This document shows, piece by piece, positions 1 through 7,580 of a DNA stretch of 12,382 bases (the stretch's first letter is position 1; each line of letters opens with the position of its first letter). The notes under the pieces are model-generated. The model was not told where the DNA came from, did not search any database, and saw only the letters and a program-made list of their open reading frames with translations. The position numbers and the translations under genes were made by a program. Source of the DNA: JBKHDT01 sp049974825 (GTDB lineage: Bacteria > Pseudomonadota > Gammaproteobacteria > Halothiobacillales > Halothiobacillaceae); assembly GCA_049974825.1 (NCBI GenBank), contig JBNGDJ010000071.1, positions 1 through 12,382 on the forward strand, written 5' to 3'.

Positions 1-789
1 GTCGAGAAGGTTCGGCTGGATTCGCGGGAGACTTATCATCGCGCCATGCAGTTTGCCCAAGAGATGGTCCCGGAGATTCTCCCGCTGATCGAGCATTACC
101 CGGGCGAGCGGCCGCTGTTCGAACTGCACAATATCGAGGACGAAATTCAGCGCGCCCTGGAAAAGCGGGTTCCGCTCAAGTCCGGTGGCTACATCATCAT
201 CGACCAGACCGAGGCGATGACGACGGTGGACGTCAATACCGGGGCCTTCGTGGGGCATCGCACGCTCGAGGAAACGATCTTCAAGACCAACCTCGAGGCG
301 GCCCAGGCGATTGCCCGCCAGCTTCGCTTGCGCAATCTCGGCGGGATCATCATTATCGACTTCATCGACATGTCCGAGCCGGATCATCGCCAGCAGGTGC
401 TGACGGCGCTTTCCCGTGCGCTTGAGAAGGACCATGCCAAGACCAAGGTCTGCGAGGTGTCCTCGCTCGGCCTGGTCGAGATGACCCGCAAGCGCACCCG
501 GGAAAGCCTGGAGCACGTGCTTTGCGAGCCTTGCCCGGTCTGCAACGGGCGGGCTACGGTCAAGACGGCCGAGACAGTCTGCTACGAGATCTTCCGCGAG
601 GTGTTGCGCGAAGCCCGGCAGTACAATGCCCGCCAGATGCTGGTGATCGCGGCACCGGCCGTGATCGACCGGCTGCACGAGGAAGACTCCACCTCGCTGG
701 CGGAATTGCAGGAATTCACGGGCGTACCGGTCAAGTTGCAGTACGAGGCCCTGTATCTGCCGGAACAGTACGACATCGTCCTGATGTAG
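1..789 (+). CDS. rng: Ribonuclease G, C-terminal part (5' end outside window)
   Basis: RNase G is a single-strand-specific endoribonuclease of the RNase E/G family that matures the 5' end of 16S rRNA and takes part in mRNA decay in the cytoplasm. The frame is open from base 1, so 262 codons of a protein usually near 490 residues are visible and the S1 RNA-binding domain lies off the window. Counted from the first visible codon, the catalytic core shows DQTEAMTTVDVNTG with the metal-binding Asp at 77, then IIIIDFIDM with the second catalytic Asp at 120. The zinc-link CPVC follows at 178-181. The C-terminus ends shortly after that small domain, with no long disordered degradosome scaffold as in RNase E, which is why I call RNase G. 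The ATG at 46 is internal, since family sequence continues upstream of it. A terminator follows about 80 nt downstream. I am very sure of the family and confident of G over E. Confidence 0.96.
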   Translation, partial: VEKVRLDSRETYHRAMQFAQEMVPEILPLIEHYPGERPLFELHNIEDEIQRALEKRVPLKSGGYIIIDQTEAMTTVDVNTGAFVGHRTLEETIFKTNLEAAQAIARQLRLRNLGGIIIIDFIDMSEPDHRQQVLTALSRALEKDHAKTKVCEVSSLGLVEMTRKRTRESLEHVLCEPCPVCNGRATVKTAETVCYEIFREVLREARQYNARQMLVIAAPAVIDRLHEEDSTSLAELQEFTGVPVKLQYEALYLPEQYDIVLM

Positions 790-870
790 CACCCCGCCGG
801 GCCGAACCTGTAGAGGGTAGAGGGCCATCCCTTCCGGTCAGGTCTTGGGCCGGCATGTTGCGCAGCAGGG

Positions 871-906
871 GCTGCACAAGCACAGACGCTTGCCTGCGGG
901 TTTTTT
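871..906 (+). terminator. Probable intrinsic terminator after rng
   Basis: The RNA can fold with CTGCACAAGC (872-881) pairing to GCTTG (888-892) and TGCGG (895-899). There is a two-base CC bulge, one G-U pair and a six-base loop, and six T follow at 901-906. It lies 82 nt after the rng stop and about 106 nt before yhdP, so rng and yhdP are probably at least partly separate transcripts. The bulge makes it weaker than the terminator after the cytochrome gene. Confidence 0.6.
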
Positions 907-960
907 CTTGGGGTCAGTCTTGTCGGGGGCATGGCGCGGCGGCCGGCGCACGCAGCGAAG

Positions 961-988
961 GGAATCTCTGCACGAATGCAGATTTTCC
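961..988. repeat. 28-nt imperfect palindrome flanked by GAAG direct repeats
   Basis: Two 12-nt arms, GGAATCTCTGCA (961-972) and TGCAGATTTTCC (977-988), match at 10 of 12 positions around a CGAA loop. The inner six pairs are perfect, then comes a 2x2 mismatch and four outer pairs. GAAG stands immediately on both sides (957-960 and 989-992). The element lies 24 nt upstream of the yhdP start, just before its ribosome binding site. It could be an mRNA leader hairpin, a palindromic operator, or the relic of a tiny mobile element. The sequence shows the symmetry; the function is unknown. Confidence 0.55.
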
Positions 989-998
989 GAAGAGGACC

Positions 999-1002
999 AG
1001 GA
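999..1002 (+). promoter_or_regulatory. Ribosome binding site of yhdP
   Basis: AGGA lies 10 nt before the ATG at 1013. It supports this start, which is also where the N-terminal membrane anchor begins. The spacing is a little long. Confidence 0.5.
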
Positions 1003-1012
1003 CGGGTAAAGA

Positions 1013-4000
1013 ATGTCGCGATTTCTTCGTCGTCTGCTCAATGGACTGGTCCTCTGGTCCGCGGGTTTTGTCGTCGTGCTGGCTGTGCTGTTCAGCCTGG
1101 CGCGCATGGCCTTGCCGCTGTCCGAAGATCTGCTGCCCCAGGTCGAGGCCTGGGTGACCGAACGCAGCGGGCTGGTGCTGGATGTCGGCGGACTGGATAT
1201 CGACTGGCGCGGCTGGTCGCCCGGGCTCCTGCTGCAGGATACGCGCCTGCGGGCGCCGGACAGCCAGCAGTTCCAGTCAGTGGGNNNNNNNNNNNNNNNN
1301 NNNNNNNNNNNNNNNNNNNNNNNNNNNNNNNNNNNNNNNNNNNNNNNNNNNNNNNNNNNNNNNNNNNNNNNNNNNNNNNNNNNNGCCCTGCGCATCGAGC
1401 AGGTTTCCCTGACAGCCCGGGACGCCCGCGGCCGCGATCTGGAACTGATCCGGCAGGGCAGCCTGCAGGCGCGCCGGGACCGGGGCGAATGGGTGGCGGC
1501 CCTGCAGTGGCACACGGACGAAGCGATCAGTCCCGCTCCCCAGAAGCTTCGCCTGCGGCTGGATCGCGGCGCGGCGAAAGTCAGCGGTCGGGCCTATCTG
1601 GCCCTGTCCGATCTCGACCTGCCTGCAGTCCAGCGTCGGGTGGAAGCGCTGTTTCCCGGGTTGCTGGGCGGGACGCTCGGGGGCTGTCCCCGGCCGGCCG
1701 ACGAGACCTGCGCCTGGGCCCTGCCGCGGCTTGATGCCGGCGTTTTCGATGGCGAAGCCTGGCTGACCCTGCACGATGGCCGTCTCAGGCAAGTGACCTC
1801 CGAGCTTTCGATGCGTCACCTGGTCGCCACGCGGGTTGAAGAGCGCTCGGTGCCGGTTGCCCGCTCGCAGTTCGACCGGGTCAGTACCCTTGCTCGCTGG
1901 CGCCTTGGGCCGGACGCCGGGGACTGGTCCCTGCTGTTTGATGATCTGCGGGTGGAAGGCAGCGAATACGCCGGGGCTGATCCCCAACAGGTTTGGCTGG
2001 CCCAGCGCGGCGATCATCTGCATGCCGGAGGCGAGCGGGTCGACCTGTCGGCCCTGCGCACCTGGCTGGCGGTTTCGCCGCTGCCCGCGCCCATGCACGA
2101 GCTGATTGCCCACACGGACGTGTCCGGGCAGGTCGAGCACCCGGTGCTCGTGTTTGCCGAGGGTGAGCTGGAGCAGGGCTACCTGGGACTGAAGGACCTG
2201 CAGTGGTCCGCCCGGGGCATGGTGCCGGGCTTGCAGGGAGAAGCCGGGCAGGGTGGACTGGAGGCCAAACTCCTCAAGCGGCCGGAGGGCTGGGTGCTGG
2301 AGCTGCCGAGGCAGCGGCTTTCCCTGCAGTCGGCGGAGCTTTTCGATGCGCCGCTGGCTCCGGTGGACTTGGCGGGGACGCTGTTTCTTGAAGAGGGCGA
2401 GACGCGCCGGCTGTTTTCTCCGGATTTGCGCATCGACCTGGCGGGCCTGGTGACCCGGAGCCGGCTGGATCTGAGTTTTACCCCCGAAGGTCCGGTCGCG
2501 GACATTCGCGCGGATTTCGAGGCCGCTCAGGCGGCTGCCTTGACGAGCCACCTGCCGGTCGGGGTCATGGACCCGAATGCCGTGCAGTGGTTGCGCCGGG
2601 CGCTGGTCGGTCCCGGTCGGATTGAAAACGGTCGGTTCAGGCTGTCCGGGCCGCTGGTCGCGGTGCCCTTTCATCGACCCGATGACACGGGTGTTTTTCA
2701 GGTCGATTTCGACTATCGGGACCTCGACCTGGCCTACGATCGCCAGTGGTTGCCTGCCGAAGGACTGGGCGGACACATCCGCTTTGTCGGCAACCGTTTC
2801 GAGGCCCGCATCGAGCAGGGTTTGGTCAATGGCGTGCGGGTGCTGGACGGAACCGTGGCCATTCCCCGGCTGGAACGCCCGCATGTCGACCTGCTGCTTT
2901 CGCTGCGTGGCCCCATTGCGCAGCAGATTGGCTACCTGGAGGCCAGTCCCGTGCTTTCTCCGGATCTGCTGTCGGCGGTCCGCTTCGGTGGCGAGGCGGA
3001 ACTGGCTCTGGATATCTTCGTGCCGCTGCTCAAGCGCGATGGCACAACCCAGGTCCGGGGCCAGTTGATGCTCGACGAGTCCACGCTGTCCCTGCCGGCA
3101 GCCAGACTGGCCGTGGATCGGCTGCGCGGCACGCTGGATTTTCACAACGAGCGGATCTCGGGCCAAAACCTCGGCGGTCTGATCGACGGGGAACCGGTCG
3201 CGCTGGCCGTCGATACCCGAAGCGAGGCTGGCGGCATGATGACCGAGATCGAGGCCCGGGGCGCCATCGATCCGCTGTTTGCCTTCCGCCCGGCCGACTG
3301 GACGACCCCGCTTTCTGGTCGCGCCGAGGTCGCCGCCCGTATCGTGATTCCGCATGCCTTGCGTAACGAGCCGGTGCGCGTGGAGGCCGACAGTGCCCTG
3401 GCCGGTGTCGCACTGGATCTGCCGGCGCCCTTCGGCAAGCCGGCATCCACAACCCAGGCGACCCGCCTGAACCTGCGCCTTGCGCCGGATGGGGGGCGCG
3501 AGTTGGCCTTGTCGCTTTCCGAGCGTCTTGCCGCCCGCCTGGCCTGGGATGAAGGCGAGGACTCAGTGGCCGGCGCCCTGGCGTTTGGCAGCAGCGTGGT
3601 CCCGGAAAGCGCGGCCCTGCCGGAAGCCGGATTCGCAGTTTCCGGCCGAATTGCGCCGATGGACCTGGCCCAGTGGTCAGGCTGGTTTGAGCGTCAGGGG
3701 CAGCAACGGGACCAGGGTCGGGACAAGGACCAAGAGCCGCCGTCGCCATCTTCCGAGCCGTCCGCGTATCTGCCGGTTTCAGGAACGATCCGCTTCGACC
3801 GGCTTGACCTGGGGCAGCTGATTTTTCCTCAGGCCGATCTGGATCTGGACCTGAAAAGCCCTGATCGCTGGCAGTTCGATATCGACAGCGACCGCAGCGC
3901 CGGACAGCTGGTATTGCACCGGCGCGAAGGCAGGGTCCATGATGCCGAGGCCCATTTTGCGCGCCTGTGGATCGGCCCGGCACAGGAAAAAAGCGGGGAA

Positions 4001-4882
4001 GAGCCAGTCCCGGAAAATGGGCCAAAGGTATCCATTGCCGGCTGGCCGAACCTGCGCCTGAGCGCGGCGGATCTGCGCTATGACGGGCGCCGGCTGGGCA
4101 GCCTGTCGCTGGAAGGACGGGTTTCCCCGCAGGCGGCAGAAGGCCAGTACCGCTGGTCCATCCCGGAGTTGCTGATTACCCTGCCGGGGGTTTACAGCCT
4201 GCAGGCGAACGGCTCCGTCGACGAGCACGAGGGAGGCGTCACCACGGCCCTGAATGTCGGTGCCCAGAGTGATGACGTGGGCGCGATGTTGCAGGCGCTT
4301 TCCGGTGGCTCGGCCATCGAGGGCGGGCAGCTGGCCCGGGCCGGCCTGTCGCTGGCCTGGCCGGGGTTGCCCTACGCGCCGCGCCTGTTGCAGATGCAGG
4401 GCGGCGGTGATTTTGTGATCGAGGCAGGAAGGTTGGCCGAGGTCGATGCCGGGGCAGGGCGGTTGCTCGGGCTGTTCAGCCTGGGCGCCCTGGCCCGTCG
4501 GTTGTCGCTGGACTTTCGGGACGTGTTCAACCAGGGCTTCGCCTTTGACAGCATGGTTGGGCGGATTGCCCTGTCCGAGGGTTATTTGCAGGTCGATCCG
4601 CTGGAGATTCGCTCACCGTCCCTGCTGGCGGTGCTCGAAGGGTCCACCGATTTGCGCAGCGAGGCACTGGACTACCAGATGCAGGTCTACGCGGATGTCG
4701 GAATGCTGTTGCCGATCATCGGCACGGTCGCGGGCGGACCGCTGGTCGGTGGTGCTGTCCTGCTGGCCCAGCAGCTGATTCGCCAGAGTGATGAGCAGCC
4801 GGAGCCGACCATGCGCTACCGGATCGGCGGGACCATCGACAAGCCCGTGCTGGAACGGGCGGGAGAGGGCAATGAGCAGTAA
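1013..4882 (+). CDS. yhdP: YhdP family AsmA-like envelope lipid-transport protein (contains assembly gap)
   Basis: YhdP proteins are inner-membrane-anchored, very long periplasmic proteins of the AsmA-like group. In E. coli, YhdP works with TamB and YdbH to move phospholipids to the outer membrane. Here a basic N-terminus and one hydrophobic segment (about residues 10-31) precede a large beta-rich, glycine- and leucine-rich region (DUF3971 type). The C-terminal AsmA-like part (about the last 170 residues) carries FSLGALARRLSLDF, FDSMVGRIAL and YRIGGTIDKPVLE, features I know from this family. Nominal length is 1289 residues including 33 X from 100 N at 1285-1384; the real protein is probably longer. 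The reading frame happens to stay open across the gap. A hydrophilic Gln/Asp/Pro/Ser-rich insert lies near residues 893-917. The stop overlaps the next gene by 11 nt, so the two are likely co-transcribed. Family call very sure; role by homology. Confidence 0.93.
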   Translation: MSRFLRRLLNGLVLWSAGFVVVLAVLFSLARMALPLSEDLLPQVEAWVTERSGLVLDVGGLDIDWRGWSPGLLLQDTRLRAPDSQQFQSVXXXXXXXXXXXXXXXXXXXXXXXXXXXXXXXXXXALRIEQVSLTARDARGRDLELIRQGSLQARRDRGEWVAALQWHTDEAISPAPQKLRLRLDRGAAKVSGRAYLALSDLDLPAVQRRVEALFPGLLGGTLGGCPRPADETCAWALPRLDAGVFDGEAWLTLHDGRLRQVTSELSMRHLVATRVEERSVPVARSQFDRVSTLARWRLGPDAGDWSLLFDDLRVEGSEYAGADPQQVWLAQRGDHLHAGGERVDLSALRTWLAVSPLPAPMHELIAHTDVSGQVEHPVLVFAEGELEQGYLGLKDLQWSARGMVPGLQGEAGQGGLEAKLLKRPEGWVLELPRQRLSLQSAELFDAPLAPVDLAGTLFLEEGETRRLFSPDLRIDLAGLVTRSRLDLSFTPEGPVADIRADFEAAQAAALTSHLPVGVMDPNAVQWLRRALVGPGRIENGRFRLSGPLVAVPFHRPDDTGVFQVDFDYRDLDLAYDRQWLPAEGLGGHIRFVGNRFEARIEQGLVNGVRVLDGTVAIPRLERPHVDLLLSLRGPIAQQIGYLEASPVLSPDLLSAVRFGGEAELALDIFVPLLKRDGTTQVRGQLMLDESTLSLPAARLAVDRLRGTLDFHNERISGQNLGGLIDGEPVALAVDTRSEAGGMMTEIEARGAIDPLFAFRPADWTTPLSGRAEVAARIVIPHALRNEPVRVEADSALAGVALDLPAPFGKPASTTQATRLNLRLAPDGGRELALSLSERLAARLAWDEGEDSVAGALAFGSSVVPESAALPEAGFAVSGRIAPMDLAQWSGWFERQGQQRDQGRDKDQEPPSPSSEPSAYLPVSGTIRFDRLDLGQLIFPQADLDLDLKSPDRWQFDIDSDRSAGQLVLHRREGRVHDAEAHFARLWIGPAQEKSGEEPVPENGPKVSIAGWPNLRLSAADLRYDGRRLGSLSLEGRVSPQAAEGQYRWSIPELLITLPGVYSLQANGSVDEHEGGVTTALNVGAQSDDVGAMLQALSGGSAIEGGQLARAGLSLAWPGLPYAPRLLQMQGGGDFVIEAGRLAEVDAGAGRLLGLFSLGALARRLSLDFRDVFNQGFAFDSMVGRIALSEGYLQVDPLEIRSPSLLAVLEGSTDLRSEALDYQMQVYADVGMLLPIIGTVAGGPLVGGAVLLAQQLIRQSDEQPEPTMRYRIGGTIDKPVLERAGEGNEQ
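1285..1384. other. Assembly gap of 100 N inside yhdP
   Basis: Exactly 100 undetermined bases interrupt yhdP near codon 91. The flanks are both clearly yhdP and stay in the same frame. From what I recall of the E. coli protein, about 55-60 residues separate the flanking motifs, more than the 33 allowed here, so 100 is probably a placeholder length. Confidence 0.95.
4862..4865 (+). promoter_or_regulatory. Ribosome binding site of the amidase gene, inside the end of yhdP
   Basis: GGAG, followed by a purine-rich run, lies 6 nt before the ATG at 4872. It decides the start: the frame is open further upstream, but the upstream translation has no family similarity. The site sits in the last codons of yhdP, as expected for translational coupling. 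Confidence 0.65.
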
Positions 4883-5678
4883 ATCGCCGCGTTTCGGTGT
4901 ATTGCAGTGGAACGGCCGGGCGGACTGGGCGGCCAATCGGGGCGTGATCGAGGCCGGTCTTGTCCGGCTGGCGGGCGACGGGGCAACCCATGTGCTTCTG
5001 CCGGAAAACCTGGTGTCCATGCCCGCGCGCATGACCGACCTGCATGCTTTGGCCGAGGATGAACAGGGCCCTGTCCATGCCTTTCTGGCCGAACAGGCCC
5101 GGACACATGGGCTCTGGCTTGTGGCCGGCTCCTTGCCGTGGCGAGCCGCGGACGCGCCAGCCGATGCACGCCTGCGGGCGCGCTCGGTCGTGCTGTCTCC
5201 CGAGGGGCGGATTGTTGCCCGGTATGACAAGCGCCACCTGTTCGACGTGTCCGTGCCCGGTGGGCGGGATTATCGCGAGTCCGCCGTATTCGAAGCCGGA
5301 CAGCAGACCGTGGTGGTCCAGGCGGGCGATGTGCGGATCGGGCTTTCGATCTGCTTTGACCTGCGTTTTCCGGAGCATTACAGGGCGCTGGTCGCGGCCG
5401 GCGCGCAGGTGCTGGTGGTGCCCGCCGCCTTCACGGCCGCGACCGGGGAGGCGCACTGGTCCGCCCTGCTGCGGGCCCGGGCCATCGAGAACCAGTGTTG
5501 CGTGGTGGCGGCCGGCATGGTCGGCACACATGCCGATGGCAATCGGACCTGGGGGCACAGCATGGTGATCGACGCCTGGGGCCGGGTCCTGGCTGATGCG
5601 GGCCGGGATGATCCGGGCGCCATCCTGGCCGACATCGACCTGGGGGAGATCGAGGATCTGCGTCGGCGATTCCCCGTG
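4872..5678 (+). CDS. Nitrilase-superfamily carbon-nitrogen hydrolase, Nit-like amidase (3' end in gap)
   Basis: This cytoplasmic enzyme hydrolyses the C-N bond of an amide through a Cys thioester intermediate. The complete catalytic set is visible: Glu45 in LLPEN, Lys120 in RYDKRHLFDV and Cys161 in SICFDLRFPE, with a further conserved Glu136 in YRES. The RYDK.HLFDV and CFDLRFPE context is typical of the Nit1/Nit2 branch, whose characterised members hydrolyse deaminated glutathione or omega-amidase substrates such as alpha-ketoglutaramate; the exact substrate here is not known. The start at 4872 has a good ribosome binding site and gives the expected N-terminus. 269 residues are visible before the gap and the last ones (LRRRFPV) are near the usual C-terminus, so probably only 5-15 residues are missing. 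The frame can be read past the gap, but that reading is artificial. It overlaps yhdP by 11 nt, an order common in gammaproteobacteria. Confidence 0.92.
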
Positions 5679-5778
5679 NNNNNNNNNNNNNNNNNNNNNN
5701 NNNNNNNNNNNNNNNNNNNNNNNNNNNNNNNNNNNNNNNNNNNNNNNNNNNNNNNNNNNNNNNNNNNNNNNNNNNNNN
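5679..5778. other. Assembly gap of 100 N between amidase and cytochrome genes
   Basis: Exactly 100 undetermined bases. The missing DNA must include the amidase C-terminus and stop, any intergenic DNA, and the signal peptide plus first helix residues of the cytochrome. That needs roughly 150 nt or more, so the length is a placeholder. A larger insertion, even a whole gene, cannot be excluded. Confidence 0.95.
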
Positions 5779-6105
5779 TTCAAGAAGATGGGCGCCATGG
5801 TGAAGGGCGAGATTGACTACGACCAGGCCGAGTTCGCCCGCATGGCCGAGCTGGTTGCCTCCATGAGCCGCATTGCCGATGAGGGGTTCATTCCCGACTC
5901 CGACAGCATGTTTGGGGAAACCCGAGCCAAGGACAAGATCTGGAGCGATCGGGAAGGCTTTGAGGAAGACCTGGTGGACTGGCAAAAGGCTTCCGACCAG
6001 CTTGTCCAGGCAGCTGCCTCCGGCGACATGGGTCAGATTCGCGCAAGCTTCAAGAAGACTGCGGACAGCTGCAAGGCCTGTCACGACGCCTACCGAAGCG
6101 AGTAA
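5779..6105 (+). CDS. Cytochrome c' (class II c-type cytochrome), N-terminus missing in gap
   Basis: Cytochromes c' are periplasmic four-helix-bundle haem proteins that bind NO or CO at a five-coordinate haem and are thought to buffer nitric oxide. The visible 108 residues start in the first helix (FKKMGAMVKGEIDYD, matching the family's M.AMVKG region). They carry TRAKDKIW at about 48-55 and end with the C-terminal haem site CKACH (Cys98, Cys101, proximal His102) six residues before the stop, exactly where class II cytochromes have it. About 20 mature residues and the expected Sec signal peptide must lie in the gap; the start cannot be given. A strong terminator follows 50 nt after the stop. 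The reading frame after the gap is independent of the amidase frame before it. Other class II cytochromes (c556) have a distal Met ligand near the N-terminus; that region is hidden, so c556 is the main alternative. Confidence 0.88.
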   Translation, partial: FKKMGAMVKGEIDYDQAEFARMAELVASMSRIADEGFIPDSDSMFGETRAKDKIWSDREGFEEDLVDWQKASDQLVQAAASGDMGQIRASFKKTADSCKACHDAYRSE

Positions 6106-6154
6106 CGGGGCTGCGGGCCCGGTTGGGCTGGCATTCAGACGCCCTGAATGACGA

Positions 6155-6187
6155 CTGGCCGCCCCTTGGGGGCGGCCAGTTTTTTTT
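6155..6187 (+). terminator. Strong intrinsic terminator after the cytochrome gene
   Basis: A perfect 11-bp GC-rich stem, CTGGCCGCCCC (6155-6165) and GGGGCGGCCAG (6169-6179), with a three-base loop, is followed by eight T (6180-6187). It ends rightward transcription and lies between two convergent genes. In the leftward direction no T-run follows the stem, so it is clearly oriented for the + strand. Confidence 0.93.
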
Positions 6188-6191
6188 CGCG

Positions 6192-6209
6192 GTGCCCTTT
6201 TGCGGGCAC
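6192..6209. other. Small hairpin between convergent genes
   Basis: GTGCCC (6192-6197) and GGGCAC (6204-6209) form a perfect 6-bp stem with a six-base loop, 4 nt beyond the stop of the leftward MFS gene. No T-run follows it on the minus strand, so it is not a typical terminator. It could still protect the 3' end of the leftward mRNA. Confidence 0.35.
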
Positions 6210-6213
6210 GCGC

Positions 6214-7488
6214 TCAGCGGCGCCTGCGGATGCGTGACCAGGCAAGCCAGGCGACCGGCAGGCCCGTGGCCGAAAACAGGGCAAAGAAGGCCGGCAGGCT
6301 GACATCCAGCAGGCCAAATAGCAGCATGCCACTGACTGCGCTGGCAATCATGAAAAGGGCATTGACCACGTTCAGTGCGCCGATGGTTCTGGCACGACGC
6401 GCCTTGCGGCTGCGTCTTTGCAGAAAGGTGTACAGGGGCACGATATAGGCCCCGCCGGCCATTCCGGTAGCCAGAATGCAGGCCATCAGCCCCAGGCCGA
6501 CCGGGTGGGCCAGCAGATCGGCAATTTCCAGAGCTGGCGCCAGGGGAAACTGCATGGCAAACAGGTACCAGGGAATGCCCAGCAGGGCGACGCAGAGCGC
6601 GGCCACCGGTACGAGCTCATGACGGCTGCGCCCCTGGCCCGTCTGGCCGGCAATCAACGCGCCCAGGCCCACGCCGATGGCAAACAGGGCCAGCAGCAGG
6701 CTTCCGACCGCTTCATCCGCTTGCAGGGTTTCGCGCGTGAAGTTCGGAAACTGCGTCAAATAGCCGGAACCCACGAACCAGAACCAGCTGATGCCCAAAA
6801 CCACCGGCAAAATGCCCGAGCGTGCGCTGCGCAGGGTGCGCCAGGTATCGCGCAGCGGGTTGATCTGCCAGGCAGGCGCACTGCCGGCAGGCGGCGCCGC
6901 GGGAATCAGCCAGGCTGCGACCAGCCCGACCAGTGCAATGCCGACCACGATGATTCCCGCCAGGGCAGGCTGACCACTGCCTTGCGACCAGCCAACCACC
7001 CAGCCGCCGCCCACGGTGCCGAGCAGGATGGCCGCGAAGGTGCCCAGGGCCACCCAGCCGTTGGCCGCGGCCAGTCGGTTCGCCGGCAGATGCTGGGGCG
7101 GCAGCGCGTACTTCAGTGGGCCGAACAGGGCGGACTGGCTGCCCATGAAGAACACCAGGGCCAGCAGGAAAAGCCAGGCCTGCAGCCAGAATCCGACCGC
7201 GGCAAGCACCATCAAGACCAGCTCGGAAAACTTGAGCCAGCGCGCCAGCCGCGCCTTGTCCATTCGGTCCGCCAGTCGGCCGGCCAGGGGTGAAAACAGC
7301 AGGAACGGGAGAATGAACAGCCCGGCGGCCAGGTTCATGATCACGTTCAGGTTCGCGGGCAGGGCATCGGCCGCCACGAAGGCCAGCGAAAACATCAGCG
7401 CGAACCGAAACAGATTGTCGTTCAGTGCCCCCAGTGCCTGGGTCACGAAGTAGGGCAGGAAATTCCGCGAGGCCAGCAGTGGTCGCAT
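6214..7488 (-). CDS. MFS transporter, LplT-like (possible lysophospholipid carrier)
   Basis: A 424-residue inner-membrane transporter with about 12 hydrophobic segments, the usual size for the major facilitator superfamily. LNDN at residues 22-25 in helix 1 and GRLADRMDKAR at 70-80 (the helix 2-3 loop signature) mark the family. FGPLKYALP at 122-130 followed by AANGW at 141-145 resembles LplT, the E. coli flippase that returns lysophospholipids to the cytoplasmic face, and the MFS half of fused LplT-Aas proteins. Here no acyltransferase or acyl-ACP synthetase domain is fused or adjacent. The ATG at 7488 places helix 1 directly at the N-terminus; a GGAG lies 10 nt upstream. It follows the RND pump gene by 92 nt in the same direction and may be co-transcribed. 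MFS is certain; the lipid substrate is an inference, and a general efflux carrier is the alternative. Confidence 0.88.
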   Translation of the reverse strand: MRPLLASRNFLPYFVTQALGALNDNLFRFALMFSLAFVAADALPANLNVIMNLAAGLFILPFLLFSPLAGRLADRMDKARLARWLKFSELVLMVLAAVGFWLQAWLFLLALVFFMGSQSALFGPLKYALPPQHLPANRLAAANGWVALGTFAAILLGTVGGGWVVGWSQGSGQPALAGIIVVGIALVGLVAAWLIPAAPPAGSAPAWQINPLRDTWRTLRSARSGILPVVLGISWFWFVGSGYLTQFPNFTRETLQADEAVGSLLLALFAIGVGLGALIAGQTGQGRSRHELVPVAALCVALLGIPWYLFAMQFPLAPALEIADLLAHPVGLGLMACILATGMAGGAYIVPLYTFLQRRSRKARRARTIGALNVVNALFMIASAVSGMLLFGLLDVSLPAFFALFSATGLPVAWLAWSRIRRRR

Positions 7489-7580
7489 GTCGGGCAGTCT
7501 CCGGCAGCAGCAATCCGCACCCGGCCTGTCACGCGGGCAGCCTGGGGTCTTTGGCCGTCATCCTGGCCGTGACAGTCCGA

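Noticed and set aside
1277..3355. Long antisense open frame (692 codons) opposite yhdP
   Set aside because: It crosses the N gap, has no recognisable domain, and is the expected by-product of high-GC codon use on the opposite strand.
5779..5816. Amidase C-terminus continuing after the gap in the same frame
   Set aside because: The frame across an N run of placeholder length is meaningless, and these bases clearly encode the cytochrome in another frame.
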